Shown in pieces: positions 47,588 through 59,622 of a stretch of DNA of 64,000 nt; position 1 is the first letter of the stretch, and every line of letters starts with the position of its first letter. The notes beneath the pieces are model-generated. The model was given only the letters and a program-made list of their open reading frames with translations, made no database searches and was not told where the DNA came from. Source of the DNA: Trogon surrucura (lineage: Eukaryota > Chordata > Aves > Trogoniformes > Trogonidae). Position numbers and translations under genes: made by a program. The stretch is from contig CM036619.1 in NCBI GenBank assembly GCA_020746105.1, forward strand, positions 14,112,238 through 14,176,237, written 5' to 3'.

Positions 47588-48165
47588 CTGAGAACCTCCC
47601 TCAACTTGCTGGCCACACTCTTTTTGATGCACCCCAGGATGTCATTGGCCTTCTTGGCAACAAGGGCACATTATTGGCTCATGGTCATCCTGTTGTCCAC
47701 CAAGACTCTCAGGTCTTTTTCCATAGAGCTGCTTTCCAGCAGGTCAGTCCACAATCTCTGCTGACACATGGGTTTTTTTCTCCTTACATGCAGTGCCCTG
47801 CACTTGGCCTTGTTGAATTTCATAAGGTAGCTCTCTGCCCGAGTGTCCAGCCTGTCCAGGTCACACTGGATGGCAGCAGAGTCCTCTGATGTGTCAGTCA
47901 CTCCTTCTAGTTTTGGGTCATCAGTGAATTTGCTGAGAGTACACTGTGACACTTCATCCAGGACTGGACCCAGTGCTGACCCTGCGGTACACCACATGTT
48001 ATAGACCTCCAGCTTGACTCTGTGCCATTAACCACAATGTCTGGGCTCTATCTTTCATTCAATTTTCAATTCATCCCACTGTCCATTCATCTAACACACG
48101 CTTCCTAATCTTACCTATGAAGTCATTCCCACATAGGCAAACCGCCTTCCACAGCCATTTCCAGA

Positions 48166-49664
48166 CCTCCTTTATTAACTTTTTATAGAAAGGACGTGGT
48201 ATGAATTATACTACATTTATCAGTACTGAACAGAAAATGTAGTAGGTTGCTTCTTGGGGCCACAATTTCAATTTGGAATTTTCTTCCACTATTTTACCAA
48301 TTTTGTCTTCAGGTCCTACTACTTTGACTAGGGTTCAGAAGCCTCCTGGAGTAAATGTGTTACAGAGATTTCCCTGGTCCATGCTGATGGATTCAGAAAG
48401 CTGTTAGAAGAAGTGGAATCAACTGGTATTTAGAATAAGTTTGCAAGCACTTCTGCCTATTTTATTACCCCTACACAATTTCTGCCTGCTTCAAGATTCC
48501 CTCTTGGTTATTTAGGTCACGTTTATAAGCTAGTCTCATTCCGTGCTTCTCTCAAGCATCCTGTGAATCCTGTGCAGGATTCAATTTGCTAAAGATTTAT
48601 GAGTCCTTCCCATTCCAGAGTCATATACATCATATGGAAACTATTGTGCAATGGAGAGCTTCGAGGTAGTCCCTCCCTGGCTGTCTCCAGAATGCTTCTA
48701 AAAAGAACTACTATTAACAGTACCATAGTCTTTTTTCTTGTTGGTTTTTTAAACTTAATTTAAGCCTGTTCTGTCTTTGTGTCTGAATATTTTTTAGCCA
48801 AGTCCTTGAATGTTACCAGGGAAGCAGGGAAGGGAAAAAAAGACAGCAACTGCTACTTGGTTTCAGCTGCTGGCTCCCAGTTAGCGCTAATGGACTGAAA
48901 TGTCAAAAAAAAAAAAAAAAAAGAACCCCTGAGGCGGTAGTCAGAATATTTGCATGCGTGTATTCTAATCCACTATCTCTTCAAATGAAGAGGTGCAATA
49001 TAAACACTACTTTTCAATTATCTCTGCCCCTTGAAAACAGTTACCCGGCCTGCAAAGAAAATACAGTCTAAGGAAAGCAATAGATGAATAATTTTAGAAT
49101 GAGGTTTGTCCAGCATATGGATATAAATGCATACTGGGAAGACAATCCCCTGTACTCAGACAACAGACCCACCCAGTGCAGCAGCCAAGCAGTGACCAGA
49201 AGCAGAAAGCACTTTGGAAAACATGACAAATGTAAAGTAATTATTGCCCGCTCTGCATTACAACTTCTAGAATTCAAAATGGTGGCATTCAAACCACTAT
49301 TTTTAGTAACTAAAGACTAATGTTTAGTAATAGTGTTTAATTCTCTTTGAGCTTGTCTTTTCCCATCTTCAATTTATATGTCTGACCTGTAGAAATGCAT
49401 GTTGCAGAGGAGCTCATAATTTGGCCGTCTGATCCAGGCACTGGGTGAAAGTTTTCAAGGTGCAGGCTTTCTCCTAGTTCTTGTCCTGTGAGAAACAGTG
49501 AACAGTGACACTTTTTTTTCCATTCATGTTCTTTGCAAAAAAAAAAAAGAAAAAAGAAAACAAATTTCTGCTATATTCTTCCTTTTCCCTTAGTCAAATC
49601 TGTTAAGCTGAATAGCAGAAATCTGTTTAGTTTTTTGGAACACAGAGGAAGAAATAACTGAGAG
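48166..49664. other. Unique sequence, no gene seen
   Basis: No repeat was recognised except an 18-base A tract at 48905-48922 and another A/G-rich run near 49538-49560. The frames at 49068-49320 on both strands lack motifs. Confidence 0.5.
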
Positions 49665-50730
49665 TTTATGGGTCAGGGTTAAAGGGCCAAATAATGTGGG
49701 TGATACTGTGGTGAATGTCTGCCCGATCAGCAAGAAAAAGAGAAGGCCTTCTTCCGGCAACTGGAAAAGGCCTTACCTTGCAGTTCCTGATCCTCATGGG
49801 GAATTTGAACCAATCCAGTATCTGCTGGAGGGGGAAAATAAACAATGCAGTGAGTTTCCAGAGAGCACTGGTGAAAATGAGGCACTCCCCAGACCTGACG
49901 AATACAAACAAGGAAGAACTGGATGGGAGGTGAAGGTCATGAGCCAGACTTGGCTGCAGTGACAATGAGAGGGGGAACTTCGAGATCTCAGAAGAAGGGA
50001 ACAAGTCAAATAGTAGGGTTATGACCTGTACTTCAGAAAAGCAGATTTTGCCCTGTTCAGGGACATTCAGGGTATCCTGGGGACTAGAGGGGTTCAGGAG
50101 AACCGACTGATTTTCCAGCAGCATCTCTTCCAAACTCAAGACTGGTCCATGCAGATGTACAGGAAATGAAGCAAAGGAGGATAGAAGGCCTCTATGGACA
50201 GCTAAGTAGCTCCCGACAAAGTTCAAACAAAAAAGTCTACAAGAAGGAGAACTAAGTAACTCAGGAGGGGTATTGAGATACTCTCAGTGTTCAGTGATAG
50301 GATTAGGAAAGTCAAAGCTTGCCTGGATTTGAGTCTGATGAGGGATGTGAAGGGCAGCAAGAAAAGTTACATGGGTAGCAAAAAGGAAGATGTGTGAAAG
50401 ATGGGTCCGATGCTGAATGGAGCAAGGGACCCAGAGACAAAGGACATGGAAAAGGTCAGGGTACTCAATACCTTCTTTGCCTCAGTCTTCATTGGCAAAC
50501 CCAGCCTTCAGGAACTGCAGGCCCCTGAGACCAGCGGGAAAGTCTGCAGCAAGGAAGATTTATCCTTGGTGGTTAAGTATTAAGGTAGTAAACAATTAAA
50601 CATCTCGATTTTGGAGACAGTACTCACCTGGACATGGTCATAAGCAACTAGTTCTGGTTGCTCCTGCTTTGAGCATGGAATTGAACTAGGTCTTCAGAGG
50701 TGCCTTCCAACCTTAAGGATTCTGTGACTG
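49665..50730 (+). mobile_element. Old CR1 LINE with reverse transcriptase deleted
   Basis: Plus-strand CR1 blocks in order: GGCCTTCTTCCGGCAACTGG and CTGATCCTCATGGGGAATTT (endonuclease, coding LILMGNFN), a TNKEELDGEVKV segment (49907-49940), AGAAAAGCAGATTTTGCCCT, VGPMLNG and VLNTFFASVF (linker, 50401-50500) and KEDLSLV. Then nearly the whole RT is missing and the 3' UTR follows (TTCAGAGGTGCCTTCCAACC, end GATTCTGTGACTG near 50730). Frames are broken in several places, and GDFN has become GNFN. The 186-codon minus-strand frame at 49666-50226 is an antisense shadow. Confidence 0.85.
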
Positions 50731-51679
50731 TTCACCATGTTTCTGATCATCCTTCTCCACTTTTATGTCTTACTTTTCCAATCCAGCTACGGTTTTGTTT
50801 TTTTTTTCTTTTTCTAATGTAGTACCAATTGCACTACATTACTGGCCAAGTACTGGCCAAGAAATGGGCGTACCCTGGAGTTGCACAGTGGCATGATGAT
50901 ACACTTTTTTTTTGCTCTCTGTTCCTTTGTTAGTGGTTTCTAAACTTAGTTTTCTTCTTTGATCACTGTTGAACTTGAGGTAACATTCCTGCGTACTGTG
51001 ATTCCAAAACAGGTAAGAAAGAGCTCATCACTGTGCATTTTAGCTACAGTTACTTTATTTTTTTCTCCACCTACATGTACCATTTTGCATTCACTGACAT
51101 TAAATTTCATCTGCAATTTTACTGCCAAAATACTGTGTATCATGAAATCAGAAGGATTTCATGACTTCAAAGATTTTTGACTATCCTGAAGCATTTCCTA
51201 TTCTTGAGCTTTTCTGTACTGCACCTTCACTCTTTTTATTGCCGATCATGTAAGAATTGTAAACGACAACAGTCTCAGCACATGTCCCTGGGGATGATTA
51301 CTGGTAATCCTCCACATTGTAAAAGTGAACAGTAATTCTCACACCACAATTTAACAAGGTATTAATAATCCATGAAAGGATGTTTCTCACCTCAACGTGA
51401 TTTAATTTCTCTAACAGTCTTTACTAAAAGACTTGGTCAAAATACTTTCTGAAAAACCAGTTCAACAACCCATCTCATACACGGTGAGTTCTTCAAAGAA
51501 ATATAGTAAATATATGATATAATTTTCCTTTATAAAGGTTCACTTGGGTTCTTCCTCAGTTTAAAACATTTATGTATGCCTAGTCATTCATGTTGCACCT
51601 CCACCAATTTGTGAGTAGAGATCAGATTTAGTGCTCTGTGACCTCTCCAGATGATCTTACACCCTTTAAAAAAAATAGT
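50731..51679. other. Unique sequence, no gene seen
   Basis: Contains a two-copy 11-bp tandem TACTGGCCAAG (50840-50861) and T-rich runs. The frames at 50946-51180 on both strands lack motifs. Confidence 0.55.
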
Positions 51680-51684
51680 ATCAC

Positions 51685-52841
51685 TGTAGTGGTTTAACCC
51701 TAGCTGATGGTCAAGTGTCCACCACAGCCACTCTATCAATCCCCCTCTCAGCTAGATGAGGACGAAATATAACAAAGCACCCATGGTTTGAGATAAGGAC
51801 AGGGAGATCACCCACATCTACCATCCTGGGCAAAACAGACTCAATTTGGGGGAAATTAGTTAAATTTATTAAAGAACAAATCAGAGAAGAGTAATGAGAA
51901 ATAAAATCAGATCTTAAAAAAAAATCAAAACCAAACAAAAACACCTTCCCCTCAACCCTCCCTTCTTCCCAGGTTTAACATCCATCTCAGTTTATCCACC
52001 TCCTCTCCTTGAGTGGTGCAGGGGGACAGGGAATGCAGCTGCTGACAGTTCATCTGATATTGTCTCCACCGCTCCTTCCTCTGGAGGAGGAGGACTCCCT
52101 CTTCCTCCTGGGCCACTGAGGGGTCTCTCTCATGGGAGACAATCTTCACACACCTTTCTCCAATGTGAGCCCTCTCACAAGAGACAATTTGTCACAAACT
52201 GCCCCCACAGGAGTCTCTCCATAGGGTGCTGTCCTTCAGAGGGAAACTGCTCCAGCACGAGTCCCCCACAGCGTCACATAAGTCCTGCCAGCCAGCCTGC
52301 TCCGGCGTGGGCTTCTCTCTCTCCACAGACTACAGGCTCTGGCAGCAACCTGCTCCAGCGCGGGCTTCCCACGGGACCTCAACCCCCTTCAGGCATCCAC
52401 CTGCTCCAGCGTGGGGTCCTCTAAAGGCTACAGGTGGGCATCTACATGCCATCACCTCCATGGGCTGCAGGGGGACAGCCTGCTTCACCATGGTCTTCAC
52501 CATGACCCAGGGGAATCTCTGCTCCAGTGCCTGGAGCACATTCTCCTCCCACTTCTCCACTGACGTTGGTGTCTTCACAGATTCTCATTCCTCTGCCTCT
52601 CTGCCAGTTGTTGTGTGGAACAGGGTTTTTTCCCCTATTTCTTAAATATATTTTCACAGAAGCGTTCCTATCCTATCACCACTGATAGGCTCAGCCTTGG
52701 CCAGCGGCGGATCCATCTTTGGAGCCAGCTGGCATTGGCTCTATCAGACTTAGGGGAAACTTCCAGCAGCTTCTTTCAGAAGTCACCCCTATAAGCCCCC
52801 CAAAATCTGCCGCTGAAATTTGGCCAGGCAAGCCCAACACA
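51685..52841 (-). mobile_element. Solo LTR, family A, inverted older copy
   Basis: On the minus strand it starts TGTGTTGGGCTTGCCTGGCC and ends GGTTAAACCACTACA. It aligns along its whole length with 23611-24794, including CTGAGCCTATCAG, ATATTTAAG, the GCTGGAGCAGG modules, AATAAA and GTCTGTTTTGCCC. The flanks ATCAC (51680-51684) and GTCAC (52842-52846) differ by one base, as expected of an aged 5-bp duplication. Many CpG sites of the other copy are TpG or CpA here, for example CTGCGCCGCTCGGG against CTGCACCACTCAAG. The frames at 51711-52657 on both strands come from the LTR and are not genes. Confidence 0.9.
51865..51870 (-). promoter_or_regulatory. LTR polyadenylation signal (minus strand)
   Basis: TTTATT here is AATAAA on the LTR strand, at the same place as 24606-24611 in the other copy. 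Confidence 0.55.
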
Positions 52842-53169
52842 GTCACCTTCATTCCTCTAGTATCTCAGAGGTAATTTCAAAACACCGTAAAAGTTACATA
52901 CTATTCTATACTAAGTTATATTAAAAAGTCTCCTAGAAATAGTCTGGTGATTTGTAGCTAAAATGTTGATTTTTCACAAGGGCTGAATCACTTTGTGGAT
53001 TAAAATACGGTTTTTAAACTATGACTCTTGTAGGGCTTTTTTTGAAACACAGCAATATATCAGTGCAATATTTCATCAGAGTATTTTGAACATGTTTTAA
53101 GAGTAGAATGAAACCTAGTGAAATCACTGCATTTTTGGATATAGATAAAATTGATTTTTTATCATTGAC

Positions 53170-53285
53170 ATCTCACTCACTCAGAGGTGAAGCAATGACT
53201 CACTCAAGAGCACAAAAGTCAGTGCCAGAGCCAGAAATAAATATAGACATCCTACCATTCAACACCTTGCACTAGGCATTAGGTT
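53170..53285 (+). mobile_element. Possible ancient MIR-like SINE fragment
   Basis: TCAGAGGTGAAGCAATGACT, then CACAAAAGTCAGTGCCAGAG and CCAGAAATAAATATAGACAT, then CACCTTGCACTAGGCATTAG follow the order of the MIR-type complement (AGAGGTGAAGTGACTTGCCC, GTCAGTGGCAGAGCC, TAGAACCCAGG, CAGTGCCCTAGCCACTAGGC). Diverged but collinear over about 110 bp. Confidence 0.5.
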
Positions 53286-56200
53286 GTATTTTCTTTCCCA
53301 ATTTATTACACTTGAAGAAAACTGGAAACCTTTTAAGTGTGTACCTGCTTTACAAAATATTTTCCTATGAACCCCTCCTGATTCTCATTATGACTGTGGC
53401 TTATGATAACTATGCAGAAAAAAACAATAAATTAGTTCAAATCCATGTGCATAAGATAGTGGTAATGAAACAAGCCTCCATCTAGGAATCACTTTCTTTC
53501 TTAATAACTAACTGACATTTTTTAATTAGGCTGACCAAAGTTTACCTACAGTGTTATTCTGGCATATAGTTAATACTGCCAGCAAAGATGTTCTTATGAC
53601 TGAGAGAGGATATGAGCTAGTGCTTTTCCCAGACAAAGCAAGGCTGGATACGTACCTAATCTGTAAAGTCTGGGACAAAATGCAAGACTCCCTGTGAATT
53701 AATGAATCTGAATATAGACTAGCAGCTCTGATTCTAATCTCAATGCAAGAAGGGTTCTGATTAACCGGTCTCATAACCTATTCATAAATGTATTCCTACA
53801 TGTGTTTGATGTAAAAAGCTTATAACAGGAATTCTGTATTTTCTGGACAAGGATATTTTGCATTGTCTTTGCGCAATCATTGGTAACAATGCAGAGAATG
53901 TAGAACAAGAAGTAGCTTGGTCTGTGTATTTTTAATTAGGTTCTTCTCAGTTTGACATCAATGAATGATTTATAAAATCTCCTTTGGTTTTCTTCAAGTG
54001 TAATTTACCTTGGAATTCCCAGATTCCCTCTCTTTTGTGACAGAAAGCTTCAGGTGATCTGCCAGTTATTCTGTTCTTTTAATCAACCAGTGGGATTTAC
54101 AACATGTACTCAAAAATAGATCTATCATGGAAAACTATACCAGCATTTCCACTTTAACATACTGGTTTTGCTCCAAATAGTATAGTAGAATGAATAAATT
54201 TAATATCAGATTTCCCTTTTGCCCACTCTTTACATTATTAACAGTAAAAATATTTTTGCCAGAAATAACTGACTGCAAGTAGCAGTTGCGCAAGTTTTCA
54301 CATGCAATAACTTGATCTTCATAGTACTCTATGTGGTGTTACATACTTTCTTGCTGTTTGGAGCACCAGAGGAGCTATTGGTTTTCTAATTATTACTACT
54401 GAAAGCCCCACTCACCAAAAGAAGTGAGGCAAAGGTGGACATCATCACAAAAAAGGAAATTACTATAAGTCAGCACTGCCTGTGTACATGCTGTACCTTG
54501 CTCCTTAAGGCTTACATTTGAAAGCCAAGAGCTACTATGTCAAACCCCTTGGGTTCCTCAATACTAGTAGACACTGCTCTGGTATCCCTGTAATACACAC
54601 ATGCAAAGGCTGCCAACTTTTGCAATTCTATCTCCAGTCCTGTCCTATTCTTCAGTTTCCTGCCCAGAGGCCCCACAGCGATCTTCCTCAAAGGTTCAGC
54701 TTTCATTGTTGGGAGAAGTTTCCATCCTCTGTGGCTAGAGAAAAAAGCTTTAAGAGCTGTGCCACCAAAGGATGGAGACAGGTTGGCAACTAAACAGAAT
54801 TCAGAATACACTATCATAAAAAAATTGCTTGATTCTGTGAGGCTGGGTTTGCCCATGCATGTTCACAGAGCGCACTTGGCATCTGTCAATCAGATAGTGC
54901 ACCTCAAATTGTGAACAGTCCACACAGTCCTCCGGCAATGTACATTTGTCCCTATATTTAGAGGGAGATAAACAGATTATTTAAATTATTATGTAACTTT
55001 GTTTAAAATTTGAAGAGCATTCAAGCTACTGGGGATGAATAAGAAAGTTCCTACAGATACTCCGTGCCTCTCGTTTTAAAATTTTGGTTCACGGTTGTCA
55101 TGCAGTCAAAAAGGAAATTTTCCAATCACTGCTATTTACCATATGTTGGCTCAGTTTGCAGAGTAGTTCTGGTGTATGAGATCTAGACTCCTTGCAGAAA
55201 CTAAACCCCGTGCTCATCAGACCACCCCTGCCCCCCATGGGAGATGTGACCAACTCTGCTCACAGAATCAGTTCCCTCACAGAGGGGGACAATCAGGTCA
55301 GACAAGACCAAGCCTGGTCCCAATCAAAAGCCTAGAACCACACAAAGTGCAGATGAAAAACCTCAGCACCCATTACTGATCCTCCCCTACTGCTCTGATT
55401 TAGCCTCCACCACCACTAAGAATTACTGATTTAAAAGGGCAAAGTATATTGCCATTCTCCATTTAAATAAAAGAAGGCAAAGAATGTAACTAATAACCCT
55501 GCAAAACCATGCTGACGCCAACCAAGATTGCAGCCTTGCCTGTCTCCTCCAGTCCTGGGGTCAGCAGCCTGGCTGGAGATCCTCTGGGGGAACCTCCCTG
55601 AAAATCATCCAAGACACACAAATATATTATTACTTTGAGACATCTCCACAGATTTCAGCCACTTCTCTTTAGATAGCTAAATCCAGCGCTTCCTGGTAAC
55701 TGCAACAACATTATAGCCATCTGGAAAGAAATGCAACCGGGTTTTTCCTTCCTCACTTGGGATTATTAACAGAGAATGGTTAATATTTTGCTACAAAGGC
55801 CTTGCAGGATGAGTAGTCATCTGTCCCTCTGTGCTGTATGTCCCTGACAGTGCCCTTCTGCCCTCCTGCTGTTTTATCCCCACATCGTGCAGATGCACCA
55901 GGTGCAAGGTGGGGGATATTAGAGAACCAGGTAGGAGAGCATCTGAGCCATTAATTCAGATTTTCTCTTCTAATGTCAGAAGATTCAGCCAAATAATTAC
56001 AGCACACAGCTGGTGCCTGCTAATACACTTTAAATTTGATAATCTGTCCAAAAGCGAAGAACAGTTTTATTCAGTGCAGGTTAGAAAGGCAAGACAAGAG
56101 AATTGAATGAGACAAGGTATTTTCAACACAATCTTTTTCATTACTTGTACCTCAGCTCTACAGACTTTAAGACTCAGGCAATAACTAAACAAACAAAAGA

Positions 56201-58944
56201 CTTCTTTTTCATCTTCAGAAGTTACATAATTTAACACTAGTGTTGCTTTTTCTTCTCCACACTTGCAAAGTCTTAGCAACTCTTCTGTCAAAACGTCTAC
56301 TCTCAACACCAAATTTTCTTAATTGCCCCACCTGAAGCAGAAATGTGTCAATTATATTCTTGCCCTGATTATCAGATAACTCACTGGAATACGTCAAGCC
56401 AAGAGAAATTAACTTCTGACGATAGGCCTGTGTGATGAACATTTTAAAGATATATATTTATACAAAAAGGTGTGAAATCAACAGTCACAATAGCAGCTGG
56501 GAAAGAGAAGACACAGCGGTTCTGTTCTGGCATGGAGCTTGGTGCCCAGGGAGGTCCTTACGGGGCCTTGATGTCCTCCTGGAGCCCAACCTGATTCACA
56601 CTCTGCCCTCACAAAGCCACTGAAGGCTTCAGACCAGAGACGGATCCCAAATGCGCTTGTGCAGATATCTCTCTGGTCTCCTGTCATGACTGAGAAATAC
56701 AAACGAGCATCACATTGCCCACTATATTGATGGGCAAGCAGCATTCAGAGAAACAGAACCAAGAAACAGAAAATGCAGTATTTCCTGTGGAATCAAAGAC
56801 TCAGTCCTGAATGTTGTGTCCCTCTTTCTGCGTGACACACCCCAGAGATGGGGGTGCCCAGTGCTGAGAACCACTGGTGGGGCTGAGAGGAGTCTTCTCA
56901 TCCTGAGGGTTCACACTATTTAGGTGGATGTTGCAAAGGGAGTTGTGACATTAACTGGCAAGCTTTAAAACTCTTTAGTAAACTGTGTTTATGTCCTCTG
57001 TGACCACCCTCCTCATAAAAAAACACTAGCATATAGCTGTAGCTGTGTGAACAGAGGATGAATTATATGTGTGGAGAGCAAAATTTACTATCCCGTTATT
57101 AAAGGAGTGATGTTAAACAACATGGTCCGTTATGAGGGCACAGGCCTTAAACTACAGAGAACTAATCTATATTTGGATATCCAGATGCAAATTATACATA
57201 TTATCTTCACTTCATATGAGGTGTCATGGGGTCACACTGACAACCCAGCATATTAGGAACAGCTCAGTGCAGAGTCCCTCTCACAGAAGGAACATTAAAT
57301 GACAACAAACCAATACTTATCCACAGTCCCTAAAGCACATTATCCCTAGATTGACCTGCCATGTCTTCAGCTGTCCTTTCTCAAGACATTGTAAGATGAG
57401 AAGATGAGGATGAAGCTCATCTTCCCAGAAGGCTTGGCAGGAAATGCCAGCATTTGGTAACTGAGGGTCCAGCAGACAGACACAAGTTATAGGCAGTTTC
57501 TGCCAAGCTTCAGCGAGGTGACACTTAGACACTGAAACTCACCTGTGAAGCCGTTGCTCATTTGGTAAGATATTCAATTCACTGGGAGTAGCAAAGGAGC
57601 ATTGTAAAGTATTAGACTTTGTGTTCAGGCTTAGGAAATGTTTTAAAATAGACCAACAGGTTATTACATGAAACCAAAAAAGCCCACTAAAATATGTGTA
57701 ATAACATGGAATCCTTGTATGAGAAAAAATACTTGCAAAGTTGCAGGTATTTAAAAATAGGTGATTTTATAGCTGCATGAAAATACTTAAAGCTATAGGG
57801 AAATACAAAGATATTTGATTTCATTATATGATATATTTAAAGGTTTTTTATTAAATAGTCCATGCAGTTATTCTAAGTAGTCATAGAAAAACACAAAACG
57901 TCATATGTAACCGTTCACAGACAATCTGTAGAGAAGTAAAATGACATCTCAAAGCTGCTCATTTTCTGTCATAATTATTCAAGCCTCAGAGCTGCTCCCA
58001 GTTCGAGAGAGCTGCTGACCCTCAGCCTTGCCGTGTGGGCCCCTCTTTAGACGAGACATCTTTTTTCCAAACACTTTCTATAATGTTTCTTTGCAGCACT
58101 TACAGCTTAAACTCCTCCTCGTTTGCCAGAGACAGCTCACCTCAGGGGGCAGTTTGTGGCACAGACCACCTGAGAAGTAAAGCAGTTTGAGCTCCTCTTG
58201 CTCTGATCAAGGACATGAAGTTCACTATACCAGAAACATTCCCTGCCATTCCTAAAGCACTTATGTACTTCAGCCCAAGGAATCCATGTCTGTGCCATGC
58301 ATATATTGCCCCCACCATTCAGTCCCCCCGACACATACACTCAATCCTGGTATTACAGAACTTCCGTCAACAGCAGGAGCCTACAGAGTTTGCACTAAGA
58401 AAAAAAAAATGAAAACTTACAATAGCAAACACATAAATGCAAAAAAAGAAGAGGCAGATGACTGCATGGAAAAATATTTTCCACAAAGGAGTGGTGGTAC
58501 CATTTGTAACCTGGGGTAATGAAGCTAAAGTAGTCAAAAAAAATGTGAAGCAAAATTGAAAAGTCATCTTCACAAGCAAGGAGAAGTCAGGCTAACTTCT
58601 CTGATCTTACACGGCATGCAGAGACTAGCAAACCCCAGCAGGATTAAAAATATTTTAAAATTAACTTATTTCAGATAATTTTTCCTTTGCTTATCTGCCC
58701 TGATCAGAGATCTGACCTAAGGCTGTCTATCATAGCAGATGATATCTTTATTAGAGTGGCTGAGGTAGCTACACAGGCTCTGGAAGAGAGCTCTGTGCTG
58801 CTTTAGGTGTTAGTGATGGGCATGACACAGATCTTGGCAAGTAATGAAAATTTTAGTTCGCTTTCAAAACGTGCTTAGAACTGCAGTCAAACACCATTTA
58901 TCCAGCTAAACAAGACTCTGCTCTCTTGATAGTTTCTCTGCTCC

Positions 58945-59165
58945 TACTTTCATTATTTATTAGTATATATTACTGGGGTTATAGCAATGCTTAACAGCTT
59001 GAACCCAGAAGGAGGTGTTGTACAAACACTCAGCCACAGACAGCTCCTGCCCAGAGAACTCCTGATCTGAGCAGAAAAAAACAGGCACATGCTGGGAAAG
59101 GCAAACTAACACAGGGAGGGAAAGAAGGTTGTTCTACTGCAGAGCCAGGAATGGTGGTGGAAGAG
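58945..59165 (+). mobile_element. Possible ancient amniote interspersed repeat
   Basis: CATTATTTATTAGTATATAT, then GTTGTACAAACACTCAGC, CAGCTCCTGCCCAGAGAACT and GGGAGGGAAAGAAGG resemble a widespread amniote repeat (GTGTTGTACAAACAC, ACAGTCCCTGCCCCAAAGAGCTTACAATCT). Weak, judged by eye; the family is not named with confidence. Confidence 0.4.
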
Positions 59166-59622
59166 AAGGCACCATTTTTACACTTCAGCACAATGTTTTC
59201 AAGTCTTTTCGACCTCGTTGAGGCAATTTGTGTGTAAAAGATCCCACCTGTGTTTTCCCATGATCATTAGTGTGTTGACTAAATTCCTCATCATTCCTCA
59301 GTGCTGTTTTGGCCCAGTTTCCAGCTGAATTATGTCATTAATTTGTGTTTGTTCAACAGTCAGCTCCTCCTAAATACTTGCTGAATCTTTTGGCTCACAG
59401 CAGCCAAATTTAATAGAGGGATGAAGGTCTCAACATTATTAAGCTTCTGACAAGTTCTGCAGAAGTACTAAGTAATCAGAGAGAGGAGAGACCTCACCAA
59501 TACTCCCACCGTGAGGACAAGACTGTGACCTCAGCCCCTTTCAGAAACTGAGCAATTCCCATAGAAGTTCAACCTCAAAATACGAACCATTAGAAAATTA
59601 TTTGCTGTCAGTTCTGCTGCTC

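Larger units (their letters stand above)
46390..47589 (-). mobile_element. Inner CR1 LINE inserted into the outer CR1
   Basis: The 3' terminal repeats TCACAGAATCATAGAATCAT begin at 46390. The element is truncated at the 5' end at about 47589, just upstream of the segment coding [17 protein letters not shown]. Both CR1s have the same orientation. GAGA occurs at both junctions (46386-46389 and 47590-47593), either a 4-bp duplication or microhomology. The 3' UTR differs from the outer copy, with a CCCCCTGCTCTGTGCAGGGA-type segment, so it is another subfamily. Confidence 0.9.
45853..48165 (-). mobile_element. Outer CR1 LINE, minus strand, split by a second CR1
   Basis: The 3' end is at 45853 (CACAGAATCCCAGAATG). 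It runs to 46389 (GTGGAAGGAGAG), is interrupted, and resumes at about 47590 with GAGAACCTCCCTCAACTTGC. The uninterrupted CR1 at 31887-33900 reads GGGGAAGGAGAACCTCTC at the same place (about 32432-32450), which confirms the join. The second part encodes RT remnants (TLSKFTDDPKLEG, SAAIQCDLDRLD) and fades out near 48130-48165 around a WIENW-like segment. The catalytic box is FTDD, not FADD, and frameshifts are present. Confidence 0.88.

Noticed and set aside
49666-50226. 186-codon minus-strand open frame
   Set aside because: It is the antisense of a plus-strand CR1 endonuclease/linker region and has no motifs of its own.
23611-52841. A provirus bounded by the two family A LTRs
   Set aside because: They are in opposite orientation, have different target duplications, and no gag, pol or env lies between them.
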